This document shows, in pieces, positions 32,891 to 41,994 of a stretch of DNA of 48,825 nt; the stretch's first letter is position 1; each line of letters starts with the position of its first letter. Position numbers and translations under genes: made by a program. The notes under the pieces were generated by a model. The model worked only from the letters and a program-made list of their open reading frames with translations. It did no database searches and was not told where the DNA came from. The DNA comes from Acetobacterium wieringae (GTDB lineage Bacteria > Bacillota > Clostridia > Eubacteriales > Eubacteriaceae). The stretch lies in contig NZ_JAIPPU010000014.1 of the NCBI RefSeq assembly GCF_026646375.1, positions 75,873-124,697 of the forward strand, given 5' to 3'.

Positions 32891-34200
32891 TGTCGATCCG
32901 CTTAAAACTCTCTCTTTCCTTTATTTTGCTGTTTTTATTGGTCATCGGCCTGTTGCTGGCAAGTTTTTTCTTTTTTTACCGCAGTGACTATCGAGATAGT
33001 CTGGTGCAAGATCGGGAGCATTATGAAGCCCTTGCCGCAGATCTTGCAAAACAAGCGGCTCTAATTGAGGAAGATAACATCATAGCGCTACTTGCTGCTC
33101 AAAATCAAAGCGGGGATCAGATGCTGCTACTTGATTCCAATAATCAGTTAATCTGGTCCAGTGGCGAGGCTCCCCTCAGTACCAAACTCAGTGTCAAAGA
33201 TTATGTCATCGAAGATGAAAAAATACGCTATGCCCTACGGATTAATTATAATTTTCACGGCCGCAATCAGATTATCGAAGACTATATTTTTCAGTATCTC
33301 TGGCTGATTATTCTATTAATCGTTGCCTTATTTATGGCCATTGCCTATTTCCTTCATCGTTCCATCACCTACCCACTATCAGTGCTTCACGAGCGGATGA
33401 TTCAAAACCCTTTGCAGATCAAGATTCAGGCACGACATTACCGCCATGACGAGATCGGTGAACTGGAAAAACGCTACGATGACATGCTGGTTCGCTTGCA
33501 ATCCTCAGACCGGGAACAGCAGACCATGCTGGCAGCCATCTCTCATGATTTGCGAACCCCGCTCACCTCAATTGCCAGCTATACCGATCGACTCGCCTCG
33601 GGAAAAATCACCGATGCTGAAAAAATAAACCACTATTACTCGGTTATCCACCAGAAATCCGAGGATATTCGACTGCTGATTGATCAATTTCAGGAAGCCG
33701 CCCAAATTATTCATCAGGATCCCTCAATGAACTTTGAACCGGTAGTAGCGGCTTGTTTCTGGCAATCCCTCCTGAATCCCTATCTATCCGACTGGGATGA
33801 TGTGGATGCCAGTATGGAATACAACAGCCACCTTTCCGACACTGCCCAAATTCAAGTCAACAAACCGGCCCTCCAGCGGGTGATTGGTAACATTCTTCAC
33901 AATACTGTTAAATATGGGGGCCATCCACTTTTTGTTGATGTTCATCTGTTTCAAACCAAACATTGGCTGATCCTAAAAATAGAAAATAACGGGCAACCGG
34001 TACCTGATGAACAACTCCCACTGCTTTTTGACCGATTTTACCGAGTGGAAACCTCTCGCTCAAAGGAAAAAGGCGGTAGCGGCTTAGGCTTGTACATCTG
34101 TCGGGAACTGATTACCCAGCATGGCGGCTGCATTCGGGCTTACCAGCCTACCCGGTATGATTTTGGCATTGAAATCCAACTGCCGCTGATTAGTTCTTAA
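32890..34200 (+). CDS. Sensor histidine kinase with HAMP domain
   Basis: The 436-residue kinase has two membrane helices (about 8-30 and 134-155) around a 100-residue extracytoplasmic domain, a HAMP region, HisKA with H219 in AAISHDLRTPLTSI, and an HATPase domain ending in GGSGLGLYICRELI. The ATG overlaps the regulator stop, with GGAGGTCACTG upstream lying inside the regulator gene. Partner of the OmpR-type regulator. The modest extracytoplasmic domain suggests direct ligand sensing. Confidence 0.94.
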   Translation: MSIRLKLSLSFILLFLLVIGLLLASFFFFYRSDYRDSLVQDREHYEALAADLAKQAALIEEDNIIALLAAQNQSGDQMLLLDSNNQLIWSSGEAPLSTKLSVKDYVIEDEKIRYALRINYNFHGRNQIIEDYIFQYLWLIILLIVALFMAIAYFLHRSITYPLSVLHERMIQNPLQIKIQARHYRHDEIGELEKRYDDMLVRLQSSDREQQTMLAAISHDLRTPLTSIASYTDRLASGKITDAEKINHYYSVIHQKSEDIRLLIDQFQEAAQIIHQDPSMNFEPVVAACFWQSLLNPYLSDWDDVDASMEYNSHLSDTAQIQVNKPALQRVIGNILHNTVKYGGHPLFVDVHLFQTKHWLILKIENNGQPVPDEQLPLLFDRFYRVETSRSKEKGGSGLGLYICRELITQHGGCIRAYQPTRYDFGIEIQLPLISS

Positions 34201-34244
34201 TTTTTCTTTATTGTTTCTATATTTTTATTTTATTCCCAAGTCAT

Positions 34245-34287
34245 AAAATGGATTGTGTCAGGAACATTCTGAACAATCCATTTTTTT
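34245..34287 (+). terminator. Strong terminator-like hairpin between kinase and ABC genes
   Basis: A 12-bp stem AAAATGGATTGT / ACAATCCATTTT (34245-34256, 34273-34284), with an extra TCAG/CTGA inner pairing, runs into seven T residues. Only about 40 bp separate it from the ABC ATPase start codon, too little for an ordinary promoter plus ribosome binding site downstream. Confidence 0.82.
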
Positions 34288-34327
34288 ATGGTCGTTTTTG
34301 AAAGCGACTGGGAAAGGAACCATTAAA

Positions 34328-35035
34328 ATGAATGAAACAATGATTCAATTCAAAGGAATCACCAAACAATACACCATGGGCGAGGTTAAAATCGATGCGC
34401 TGACTGGTGTCGATTTCACAGTAAAACGGGGCGAGTTTGCTATTATCGCCGGTCCCAGCGGTGCCGGTAAAAGCACGATTTTAAACATTCTCGGAGGAAT
34501 GGATTCGCCCACCACCGGTGAATTCACAGTCAACAAGCAGCCCCTTCACCGCTATGGGAAAAAAGACCTGATTACTTACCGTCGTCAGGAAGTCGGCTTT
34601 GTTTTTCAGTTTTATAATCTGATCCAAAATCTGACCGCACTGGAAAATGTCGAACTGGCTGTAGAAATTTGCAAGAACCCTTTTAAGCCTCTGGAGATAT
34701 TAAAACAGGTCGGTCTGGAAAACCGGATGATCAATTTTCCTTCCCAGCTTTCCGGAGGTGAACAGCAACGAGTGTCAATTGCCCGGGCGCTGGCTAAAAA
34801 CCCCACCCTACTCCTCTGTGATGAGCCCACCGGCGCGTTGGACTACACTACTGGCCGATCAGTGCTGAAACTGCTTCAGGATACCTGCCGTCAAACTGGC
34901 ATGACGGTGGTGCTGATCACCCATAACCTGGCGATTGCCCCCATGGGTGATCGGATTATTAAAATCAAAAACGGCTGCGTCGAAAACATGTCCGTCAACC
35001 CCAATCCCCTTCCGGTGGAAGACATTGAATGGTAA
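34328..35035 (+). CDS. MacB/LolD-type ABC transporter ATP-binding protein
   Basis: The 235-residue ATPase has Walker [11 protein letters not shown]-loop [18 protein letters not shown], signature [15 protein letters not shown], Walker [13 protein letters not shown] and switch VLITHN. These are the signatures of ATPases that pair with FtsX-type permeases in mechanotransmission exporters. The ATG at 34328 follows AAAGGAACCATTAAA. It is 11 bp upstream of the permease gene. Confidence 0.94.
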   Translation: MNETMIQFKGITKQYTMGEVKIDALTGVDFTVKRGEFAIIAGPSGAGKSTILNILGGMDSPTTGEFTVNKQPLHRYGKKDLITYRRQEVGFVFQFYNLIQNLTALENVELAVEICKNPFKPLEILKQVGLENRMINFPSQLSGGEQQRVSIARALAKNPTLLLCDEPTGALDYTTGRSVLKLLQDTCRQTGMTVVLITHNLAIAPMGDRIIKIKNGCVENMSVNPNPLPVEDIEW

Positions 35036-35046
35036 GGAGAAACGCA

Positions 35047-37632
35047 ATGGGAACAGTCATCATTAAAAACGCCATTAAGGAAATCCACTCTTCGTTCTCC
35101 CGATTTTTAGCCATCTTACTGGTCATCATGATCGGCTCCGCTTTTTATACTGGTTTGAAATCGGTGGGTCCTGATCTTGAGGCTTCCGCTAATCAATATT
35201 TTGAAGCAACGCACTTCATGAACTTTCGTTTGCTGTCATCTATCGGATTTAATGATGCCGATCTGGCCGCAGTCCGGAACACTTCAGGAGTGGAGAATGC
35301 CCAACCAGTTAATGCCATCGATACGTTTTTGTCATTTGGTCAGCAGACCAATGTCGCTCATGTGATTTCAATCCCAGACCCTACCGGGGCCATCAACGAT
35401 CTTCACCTGGTGCAAGGCCGGTTGCCTCAACAATCGAATGAATGCATCATTGATAAACAGCGCTCGGAAGCCGGTCCCAAAATCGGCGACACCATTACGC
35501 TCACGTCAGGAACCGAAACACCACTTAGTGAGAGCCTTAGTGAAACTGTCTACCATGTGGTCGGCATCGCCGAAACGCCCTCCTATCTGACCAAAGACCG
35601 GGGCATCACTCAATTGGGTAATGGTAAAATAAATGGCCTGGTGTTTCTGCCCGCTGCCAATTTTACAGTGCCTGCTTACACCGAAATACTGGTAACCGCT
35701 GCCGGAACGTCGGGCATTTCGACCTTTTCTGAGGAATATATCGAAATAACCACGCCACTGGAAGAATCGCTTAATACCGTCGCCAGCCAACGCGTCGAAA
35801 TCCGCCAGCAGGAACTAAAGGCCGACGCTGAAGCTCAGTTGGCCGCACAAAAAACAGCCTTTGCCGCAGCGAACGGCATCACTGATCCCAGTCTACTGGA
35901 TGCCTCACCAGAATTTTTGGCGGCTCAAAAATCAATCAATGAGCTGGCGACACCCCAATGGCATGTTCTCAGTCGGACATCCAATTCAGGTTATCTGGAT
36001 TATCAAAATACCATTGATAGTACCAATGGCATTGCCAGTATACTGCCGCTGTTCTTTTTTGGTATTGCCACCTTGGTTTGTCTGACCACCATGACCCGAA
36101 TGGTGGAAGAACAACGCACCCAGATTGGAACCCTCAAAGCGCTTGGCTACAGCAATGGTGCCATTGCCTTTAAATATCTTTTGTATGCGGCGACGGCCAG
36201 CATTTTAGGTAGCCTCCTGGGCTGGGCCATTGGCTTTATGCTCATTCCCCAGGTCATCTTTAAAGCTTACCGGGTGCTTTACACCTTACCTGAAATGACT
36301 TCAGCTTTTTATGGCTCAATTGCGGCACTATCGGCTCTTTTTGCCATCACAGTCACCACTGTTGCCACCTTTTTAAGCTGCCTGACCATCCTTCGCTCTG
36401 CCCCTGCGGAACTGATGCTGCCCAGTGCCCCACCACCGGGAAAACGTATTTTTCTGGAAAGCTTTGACGTTATCTGGAAGAAACTTCGATTCAGTCAAAA
36501 AATCACCTTTCGAAATCTCTTCCGTTACAAAAAGCGCTTCTGGATGACGGTACTGGGTGTGGCCTGCTGCACTGCCATGTTGGTTGCCGGGCTGGGCTTA
36601 CGGGACTCCATTGCTACCCAGGTCGCCGAAAAACAATTTGGCGATATCCTACGCTACGATATCTCCCTGCAATTAAAAGAAAATGTGACGATGGAACAAC
36701 AGTCAGCTCTGGACTATACCCTGACAAACAATAACCTTTCTGCTTATCTGGATAATACCGTCAATAACATCTCGGTACAACGTATCGCCGACACTTCAGA
36801 CAGTATCGACAGCCTGCTGATGGTTCCCACCGATCCGGCTTCCTTATCCAACTATTTTATGTTGCGCAGTTATGACACCGGAGAGCCCTTAGTCTTATCC
36901 GATCACGGGGTGATTTTGACCCAGAAACTTGCCGAATCCCTTGATGTTTCACCAGGTGACACCATTGTAATTAAGGAAGATGAAACGACTACCCAGCTTG
37001 TGCTGGTGGAAGGAATAGCCGAGAATTACCTTCAGCACTATGTTTTTCTGTCCCCGAGCTACTATCAAACCATTTATGGTGAGGCGCCTCAGCCTAACCA
37101 GATTCTGGGGCTACTTGATTCGACCCAGCCACAGGAAGATCTAGCCGCTACATTGATGGCCACTGAGGGTGTTTCCTCCGTCCGATTCACTTCTAATAAT
37201 GAACAGGACTTTCAAAACACCCTGGGAAGTATCAATTATCTGATTTGGATTATTATCATCGCTGCAGCGCTGCTGGCGCTGGTGGTGCAATACACCCTGA
37301 CAACCATCAACATCAGTGAGCGATTCCGGGAGATTGCCACCATTAAGGTATTGGGCTTTTATGACCGCGAGGTGTCAGCCTATATTACCCGGGAAAGCTA
37401 TCTGCTCACATTATTCGGAATTCTTCCCGGCCTGATTGCTGGGGTCCTTTTGCATGGCTATATTCTCGACGCTGCCGAGGTTGGTAATGTGATGTATGTT
37501 GAGTCCATCCTTGCTCAAAGCTTTCTTCTCAGTATTCTGCTGACCTTTATGTTTACCTGGCTGGTGAATCTAATTCTAATCGGCACCCTCAAGAAAATCA
37601 ATATGGTGGAGGCATTAAAAAGCAATGAATAG
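35047..37632 (+). CDS. FtsX/MacB-like ABC transporter permease (duplicated, 861 residues)
   Basis: The protein has an N-terminal helix (about 14-36), a large extracytoplasmic domain including a coiled coil rich in Ala/Gln (about 240-290), a first FtsX core of about three helices (320-450), a second single helix near 505, a second extracytoplasmic domain and a final FtsX core (about 730-850). EEQRTQIGTLKALGYSNG and ERFREIATIKVLGFYDREV are the two characteristic cytoplasmic loops. The ATG at 35047 follows AAGGAGAAACGCA. With the ATPase it should form an exporter or membrane-stress device, as in YtrEF/BceAB-like systems. Confidence 0.92.
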   Translation: MGTVIIKNAIKEIHSSFSRFLAILLVIMIGSAFYTGLKSVGPDLEASANQYFEATHFMNFRLLSSIGFNDADLAAVRNTSGVENAQPVNAIDTFLSFGQQTNVAHVISIPDPTGAINDLHLVQGRLPQQSNECIIDKQRSEAGPKIGDTITLTSGTETPLSESLSETVYHVVGIAETPSYLTKDRGITQLGNGKINGLVFLPAANFTVPAYTEILVTAAGTSGISTFSEEYIEITTPLEESLNTVASQRVEIRQQELKADAEAQLAAQKTAFAAANGITDPSLLDASPEFLAAQKSINELATPQWHVLSRTSNSGYLDYQNTIDSTNGIASILPLFFFGIATLVCLTTMTRMVEEQRTQIGTLKALGYSNGAIAFKYLLYAATASILGSLLGWAIGFMLIPQVIFKAYRVLYTLPEMTSAFYGSIAALSALFAITVTTVATFLSCLTILRSAPAELMLPSAPPPGKRIFLESFDVIWKKLRFSQKITFRNLFRYKKRFWMTVLGVACCTAMLVAGLGLRDSIATQVAEKQFGDILRYDISLQLKENVTMEQQSALDYTLTNNNLSAYLDNTVNNISVQRIADTSDSIDSLLMVPTDPASLSNYFMLRSYDTGEPLVLSDHGVILTQKLAESLDVSPGDTIVIKEDETTTQLVLVEGIAENYLQHYVFLSPSYYQTIYGEAPQPNQILGLLDSTQPQEDLAATLMATEGVSSVRFTSNNEQDFQNTLGSINYLIWIIIIAAALLALVVQYTLTTINISERFREIATIKVLGFYDREVSAYITRESYLLTLFGILPGLIAGVLLHGYILDAAEVGNVMYVESILAQSFLLSILLTFMFTWLVNLILIGTLKKINMVEALKSNE

Positions 37633-38191
37633 AAAAAAGAAACCCGCTAGAAGAAAAAACAACAGCGTCAGAAAAAAGGTTTTGATCCTGATCGGCGGTA
37701 TTCTACTTTGCATCGTGATTGCCGGAGTTTCCTTGTTTATGTTTAGGGCTTCCGATTCGTCGGATTTACCCGATCCATCAGATCTCAGCTCCTCTGAACT
37801 TTCAACCCCGGCCACCAGCATTGAAACGCCCTTTGCTCAGACCCTTGCTCAACTGACAGAGACCTCAAATCGGATCACTGGTCTGAAAATTAACCAGACA
37901 CTGCTTTCACTCTCAGGATTGAATCAGTCCGTGACAACTATTATGGAAAATCAAAAGCTGATCATTGCCCGGTGTGCTGAACTCAATGAAATGATCGCCA
38001 ATATCCCTGAATCTGATGAAAACATGACCCTGTTTTCTGAAATCAATCAACTCAATAAAAACTTGGATTCCAATTGTGATCAAATCCTGGAAGCCAAAAA
38101 ACAACGCGATCTGACTGCTTTGGAAACGCTTTTGAGTGACACTGCCAACCTGCAGAATGCAATTATTGACGCACTGGAACAGGTTTCTTAA
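37625..38191 (+). CDS. Small membrane-anchored extracytoplasmic protein of the ABC operon
   Basis: No family is recognised for this 188-residue protein. It has a very basic N-terminus (RKKKPARRKNNSVRKK), one membrane helix (about 19-40), a Ser/Pro/Asp-rich linker (DSSDLPDPSDLSSSELSTP) and a helical, probably coiled-coil region (about 65-185). Topology by positive-inside rule puts the C-terminal part outside. The gene overlaps the permease by 8 bp, so it is very likely an accessory subunit of the exporter, perhaps an adaptor or substrate-capture protein. Confidence 0.75.
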   Translation: MNRKKKPARRKNNSVRKKVLILIGGILLCIVIAGVSLFMFRASDSSDLPDPSDLSSSELSTPATSIETPFAQTLAQLTETSNRITGLKINQTLLSLSGLNQSVTTIMENQKLIIARCAELNEMIANIPESDENMTLFSEINQLNKNLDSNCDQILEAKKQRDLTALETLLSDTANLQNAIIDALEQVS

Positions 38192-38221
38192 ACGGATTCT
38201 TATCGATTTCTATATTCGCAT

Positions 38222-38246
38222 TTCTTAATGAATACTTAATTAAGAA
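38222..38246 (+). promoter_or_regulatory. Repeated TTAAT motifs, candidate OmpR-type regulator sites
   Basis: TTAAT occurs at 38225 and 38236, 11 bp apart, within an inverted repeat TTCTTAAT / ATTAAGAA (38222-38229, 38239-38246). A further CTTAAG lies at 38262. An 11-bp spaced direct repeat is the usual arrangement for OmpR-family dimers. A TATTAT at 38280-38285 follows. Confidence 0.35.
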
Positions 38247-38336
38247 TCATTTCAAGCTACCCTTAAGTATTTCCATGTATATTATAAACAAGCAAAGCAT
38301 CATCAAACACTTAACTATTCTAACCTTTCATGAAAG

Positions 38337-38370
38337 CAACGGTTTCATCAATGAACCGTTGTTTTTATTT
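38337..38370 (+). terminator. Rho-independent terminator of the ABC exporter operon
   Basis: CAACGGTT / AACCGTTG (38337-38344, 38354-38361), extendable with one bulge, is followed by TTTTTATTTTTT. The rest of the gap from 38371 to the next gene at 38591 shows no coding sequence or clear signal. Confidence 0.85.
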
Positions 38371-38590
38371 TTTGATCATTGTCTCGTTTATGCTTTGTTA
38401 GTGTGTAATTTTCCTCCTACCAACTTTAACTCTCGAGTTGTCCTATCGCATTCTTCTTAAATTCCTTTGACAAAACCAATTCATAGCGCTAAACTGAAAA
38501 CAGCAGTCTACGTATTTCTACTGAATCGGTATGAGCAAAAATAATTGAGATACTAAAAGCGACTAATTTTTTATATGGGGAGAAAACTTT

Positions 38591-39184
38591 ATGGGAACGT
38601 TGTTATATCAAGGCCACGGCAGTTACCGTCTTGTTTCAGATCAGGGAATTGTAGTCTATGTTGATCCATTTGCCGGAGCAGGCTATGATCTACCAGCCGA
38701 CATTGTTTTAATCACCCACGAACATCCCGACCATAACGATTTGTCTTTAATTCTCCAAAACCATGGATGCGTTGTCATCAGACCGGAAACGATCCTGATT
38801 AATGGTGTTTATGAAACCCGCACAATTCATGAAATTACTATCCAGGCCGTACCTGCCTATAACTCCGGACATGATAAAAACAAATGTGTGGGTTATTTAA
38901 TCGTGCTTGATGGCATTAAAATCTATGCTTCCGGTGATACATCCACCACTGACTATATGAAGGATGTTTTATCTAAAGCAGCCATTGACTATGCCTTGTT
39001 ACCAATTGATGGCTTTTATAACATGGATCCTCAGGAAGCATCTGCATGTGCGGCAGTCATCGGTGCCGTCCATAACATCCCTATCCATATGAAACCGGGG
39101 GCTTTGTTTGATCGTAAGCTCGCCGAAACCTTTGTGGCTGAGGGTCGCCTGATTCTTGAACCCAATGACGAAGTAAAACTTTAA
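38591..39184 (+). CDS. Metallo-beta-lactamase-fold hydrolase (UPF0173-like)
   Basis: This 197-residue MBL-fold protein has the motif LITHEHPDHND (HxHxDH with the first set of metal ligands), SGDTSTTDYM for the bridging aspartate, and the final IPIHMKPG histidine. The N-terminal GHGSYRLVSDQGIVVYVDPF places it in the L-ascorbate-6-phosphate-lactonase/UPF0173 group. The substrate is unknown. GGGGAG precedes the ATG. The MATE gene follows 19 bp later and is probably co-transcribed. Confidence 0.87.
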   Translation: MGTLLYQGHGSYRLVSDQGIVVYVDPFAGAGYDLPADIVLITHEHPDHNDLSLILQNHGCVVIRPETILINGVYETRTIHEITIQAVPAYNSGHDKNKCVGYLIVLDGIKIYASGDTSTTDYMKDVLSKAAIDYALLPIDGFYNMDPQEASACAAVIGAVHNIPIHMKPGALFDRKLAETFVAEGRLILEPNDEVKL

Positions 39185-39203
39185 ATTTTAAGGAGGTAGC
39201 GCA

Positions 39204-40577
39204 ATCAAACAGATCATTAAAGACCGATCATTTTATAAACTAGTGGCTACTATTGCCATTCCCATCACCCTACAAAGCCTAATCACCATTGGCGTGAACA
39301 TGACCGATACAATGATGGTAGGCGCTCTGGGCGAGGTGCCATTGTCCGGAGCCGCTTTGGCCAATCAGTTCATCATGGTTTTTCAAATCTGTTGCATGGG
39401 GATTGGCATGGGCGCTTCGGTACTTACTTCCCGTTTCTGGGGAATGAAAAACCATACTGCCCTGAAACAATCCATAACCATCATGTTTCGAATCTGCCTG
39501 GGTTTTGCGCTAATCTTTTCGCTGGTAACCTTTTTTGCTCCTGAAACAATCATGCAAATATATACAACTGATCCGCAAATTATCCAAGAAGGTGTGCGCT
39601 ATTTTAAATGGACGGTTCCCTGTTATCTGCTTTTAGGTCTGTCACTGACATCCACCATTGTGCTACGCAGCGTCGGGCAGGTGCGACTCCCCTTAATTTC
39701 ATCCGTTTGTGCATTTGCTATCAATATTTTCTTTAACTATTTGTTTATCTTCGGGAATTTAGGAGCCCCCCAGATGGGTATTGAGGGTTCTGCCCTATCC
39801 ACTCTAATTGCCCGATTTTTTGAATTCTCATTTATTTGCGGCTATTTATTTTTAGTTGATAAAAAAATAAATTACCGCCTCAGGCATCTCTTTATGCGCT
39901 GTCGGGATATCCTTAAAGAATACGTCCACATTGCAATTCCGGTTCTGATCAGTGATATTTTACTCGCCCTCGGCAATAATGCTGTCGCAATGGTCGTCGG
40001 GCGGTTAGGTGTCAGTTTCGTCTCGGCCAACGCCATTACCATGGTTCTCCAGCAACTCAGTACGGTATTTATTCAGGGGATTGCCAACGCCAGCGCCATC
40101 ATAACCGGCCACACTCTCGGTCGGGGTGATGAGGAAACTGCCCAACGACAAGGGGTCACTTTTTTATATCTGGGCATTGCTGTTGGTATCTGTGGTGCCA
40201 TGATCATCTGGATCACCAGTAAACCGATGATCAATCTCTACAATCTGACGCCAGAAACCCAACAAATTGCGGCACAACTAATGTTTGCCATCGGCTTTAT
40301 TGTAATCTTTCAATCCGCCAACAGCATCCTGACCAAGGGTGTTCTACGCGGCGGTGGAGATACCCGGTTTTTAATGGTGGCGGATATTATTTTTCTATGG
40401 GTCGCCTCGGTTCCACTGGGCGCATTGGCCGGTTTGGTCTGGCATCTACCCGCCTTTTGGATCTATACGCTACTTAAAATTGATCAGGTTATCAAAGCGA
40501 TCTGGTGTGTTTATCGATTGAAGAGCCGAAAATGGATAAAGAAAATTGCTGTTGTTCCTATCAGTAAAAATCTTTAA
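39204..40577 (+). CDS. MATE family efflux transporter, apparent ATC start codon
   Basis: This is a 457-residue MATE transporter with 12 membrane helices (DTMMVGALGEVPLSGAALAN in the first repeat, LRGGGDTRFLMV in the second). The reading frame has a perfect AAGGAGGT 6 nt before ATC at 39204, giving the N-terminus IKQIIKDRSFYKLV, which matches MATE relatives. The only standard start downstream is GTG at 39243, without a ribosome binding site; it would drop 13 residues. A stop lies just upstream, so no ATG is available. Either AUC is used or the base is a mutation or sequence error of ATG. The protein exports cationic drugs or metabolites using H+ or Na+. Confidence 0.9.
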   Translation: MKQIIKDRSFYKLVATIAIPITLQSLITIGVNMTDTMMVGALGEVPLSGAALANQFIMVFQICCMGIGMGASVLTSRFWGMKNHTALKQSITIMFRICLGFALIFSLVTFFAPETIMQIYTTDPQIIQEGVRYFKWTVPCYLLLGLSLTSTIVLRSVGQVRLPLISSVCAFAINIFFNYLFIFGNLGAPQMGIEGSALSTLIARFFEFSFICGYLFLVDKKINYRLRHLFMRCRDILKEYVHIAIPVLISDILLALGNNAVAMVVGRLGVSFVSANAITMVLQQLSTVFIQGIANASAIITGHTLGRGDEETAQRQGVTFLYLGIAVGICGAMIIWITSKPMINLYNLTPETQQIAAQLMFAIGFIVIFQSANSILTKGVLRGGGDTRFLMVADIIFLWVASVPLGALAGLVWHLPAFWIYTLLKIDQVIKAIWCVYRLKSRKWIKKIAVVPISKNL

Positions 40578-40654
40578 AAACTCCCCAATATATTAATAGT
40601 CTTTTCATCACAAAAGTGTTAGAATAAAACAATTATCGATTGGTATTTTATACT

Positions 40655-40660
40655 TATAAT
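40655..40660 (+). promoter_or_regulatory. Candidate -10 box of the small charged protein gene
   Basis: A perfect TATAAT lies 48 bp before the TTG start at 40708. No good -35 is seen at 17 bp, so the assignment is tentative. Confidence 0.35.
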
Positions 40661-40707
40661 GGTATTAACAAACTAAATAATTCCTATCAGAAATGGAGGT
40701 AACAATC

Positions 40708-41151
40708 TTGCGAATCACCAGAGACGACTACCATGACCGTGCAAAAATAACGAAAAAAGAAAAAAAAGAACCGCTTAAAAAAACACCCGCTGAATCTTCA
40801 GTACCGTTAGAAGCCCCAACATCTGCAGCAGTACCTTTAAACACCTCAACAAATCTTCCCCAGCCAAATAAAAACAAGGTCGATTTATCTGTGAAGTTAT
40901 CAGATCTTGAAATTAAAAAGCAGTTATCGATATTGGCCGAAGAAACCATGCACCAATTATCGGAAGAAAATAAAACCCTTCGAGATGTGGAAGATATCTA
41001 TCTCATTTTTAAAGGCCAGATGATGGTCATCAACAAGTGCCGCTTACTCACTGTCAGCGAACAGCAGGAACAAAACGCCCAGGTTTATGCTTGTTATTAT
41101 AAAAAGAAATTTGAGTTAAAAAAACTTGAAATGAAAAAAAAGATGGGCTGA
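40708..41151 (+). CDS. Uncharacterised charged cytoplasmic protein
   Basis: The product has 147 residues and no recognised family. The first 65 residues are disordered and lysine/proline/alanine rich (KKEKKEPLKKTPAESSVPLE). The remainder is helical with a coiled-coil end (YYKKKFELKKLEMKKKMG) and no membrane segment. The TTG at 40708 is chosen because GGAGGT lies 7 nt before it; the ATG five codons upstream overlaps that site. A strong terminator lies 50 bp downstream. The gene appears monocistronic. Confidence 0.7.
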   Translation: MRITRDDYHDRAKITKKEKKEPLKKTPAESSVPLEAPTSAAVPLNTSTNLPQPNKNKVDLSVKLSDLEIKKQLSILAEETMHQLSEENKTLRDVEDIYLIFKGQMMVINKCRLLTVSEQQEQNAQVYACYYKKKFELKKLEMKKKMG

Positions 41152-41203
41152 TTTTTCTGTTTTCCCAACCAATATTATCGAAAATCCGTGTCTGAAAAGA
41201 AAC

Positions 41204-41241
41204 AAAAAACCATGGAAGCCAATCATGCTCCATGGTTTTTT
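41204..41241 (+). terminator. Rho-independent terminator
   Basis: AAAAAACCATGGA / TCCATGGTTTTTT (41204-41216, 41229-41241) is a 13-bp stem with A and T runs on both sides, so it works in both directions. From here to 41499 there is no supported gene, only a possible degenerate ferredoxin-like fragment on the minus strand (see findings). Confidence 0.9.
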
Positions 41242-41499
41242 GTTGTAGGTCTTTTTTATCGATCTGGAATTGTTTCGGTTATCAAAACTGTGACCTGTCC
41301 AATTCAGCTGTTGTCAACTTCAAGCTTCACATCTTTAGCTGATGCAGTTTTAACATCACCAGTCGGGCAATGGGCTGAGCAATCGGCGCTTCAACGGCCA
41401 ATGAACAGTACCATCGTATGGCCCAATCCATCAATTGCATCAAATATGCAAACCATTAGGCGGCCTGGTGGCTCTGATACTGCCTATTGCGATCATACT

Positions 41500-41994
41500 T
41501 CACTGCGCTGCCATTTCTAATAGGGTGTCCCCGGTAATCCGATAAACCGTCCATTCATCCATGGCTTTGGCCCCAAGCGAAAGGTAAAAATCGATACTTG
41601 GCTGATTCCAATCCAGACACCACCATTCCAGTCGACCACAACCCCGTTCAACAGCTATTTTGGCAAGCTGCATAAGAATCGCTTTACCATAGCCATGGCC
41701 ACGGTATTCCGGTAATACATATAAATCTTCCAGATATAGTCCAGCTTGGCCCAAAAAAGTTGAAAAATTATGAAAATATAAGGCAAAACCAATTTCCACG
41801 CCATCCAACTCCGCAAAAATAACCTCGGCTGTTTTCTTTTCAAACAGCCATTCCGTCAGCAATGCTTCAGTAGCTACAACTTGATCAAGCATTTTTTCAT
41901 AGCTGGCCAACTCCTTGATAAAATAAAGAATTAAATCGACATCTTCTTTTTCTGCCGTTCTAAAGTTTAGTTCCGAGTTTAATTCACTTTTCAT
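41500..41994 (-). CDS. GNAT N-acetyltransferase, SAT/diamine acetyltransferase-like
   Basis: The 164-residue protein has LEDLYVLPEYRGHGYGKAIL with the acetyl-CoA loop RGHGYG, then RLEWWCLDWNQPSIDFYLSLGAKAMDEWTVYR, which is the typical C-terminal half of spermidine/spermine (SAT) type acetyltransferases. An N-terminal KEDVDLILYFIKELASYEK also fits. The substrate is probably a polyamine or related amine. It stands alone, convergent with the small charged protein gene. Confidence 0.88.
   Translation of the reverse strand: MKSELNSELNFRTAEKEDVDLILYFIKELASYEKMLDQVVATEALLTEWLFEKKTAEVIFAELDGVEIGFALYFHNFSTFLGQAGLYLEDLYVLPEYRGHGYGKAILMQLAKIAVERGCGRLEWWCLDWNQPSIDFYLSLGAKAMDEWTVYRITGDTLLEMAAQ

Noticed and set aside
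41290..41400. Selenocysteine reading of TGA codons in the ferredoxin-like fragment
   Set aside because: The TGA positions do not match the cysteine spacing of a 4Fe-4S motif and no SECIS-like hairpin follows.
41188..41520. Plus-strand frame of 110 codons
   Set aside because: It begins inside a terminator hairpin and ends inside the opposing acetyltransferase gene; its composition is not protein-like.
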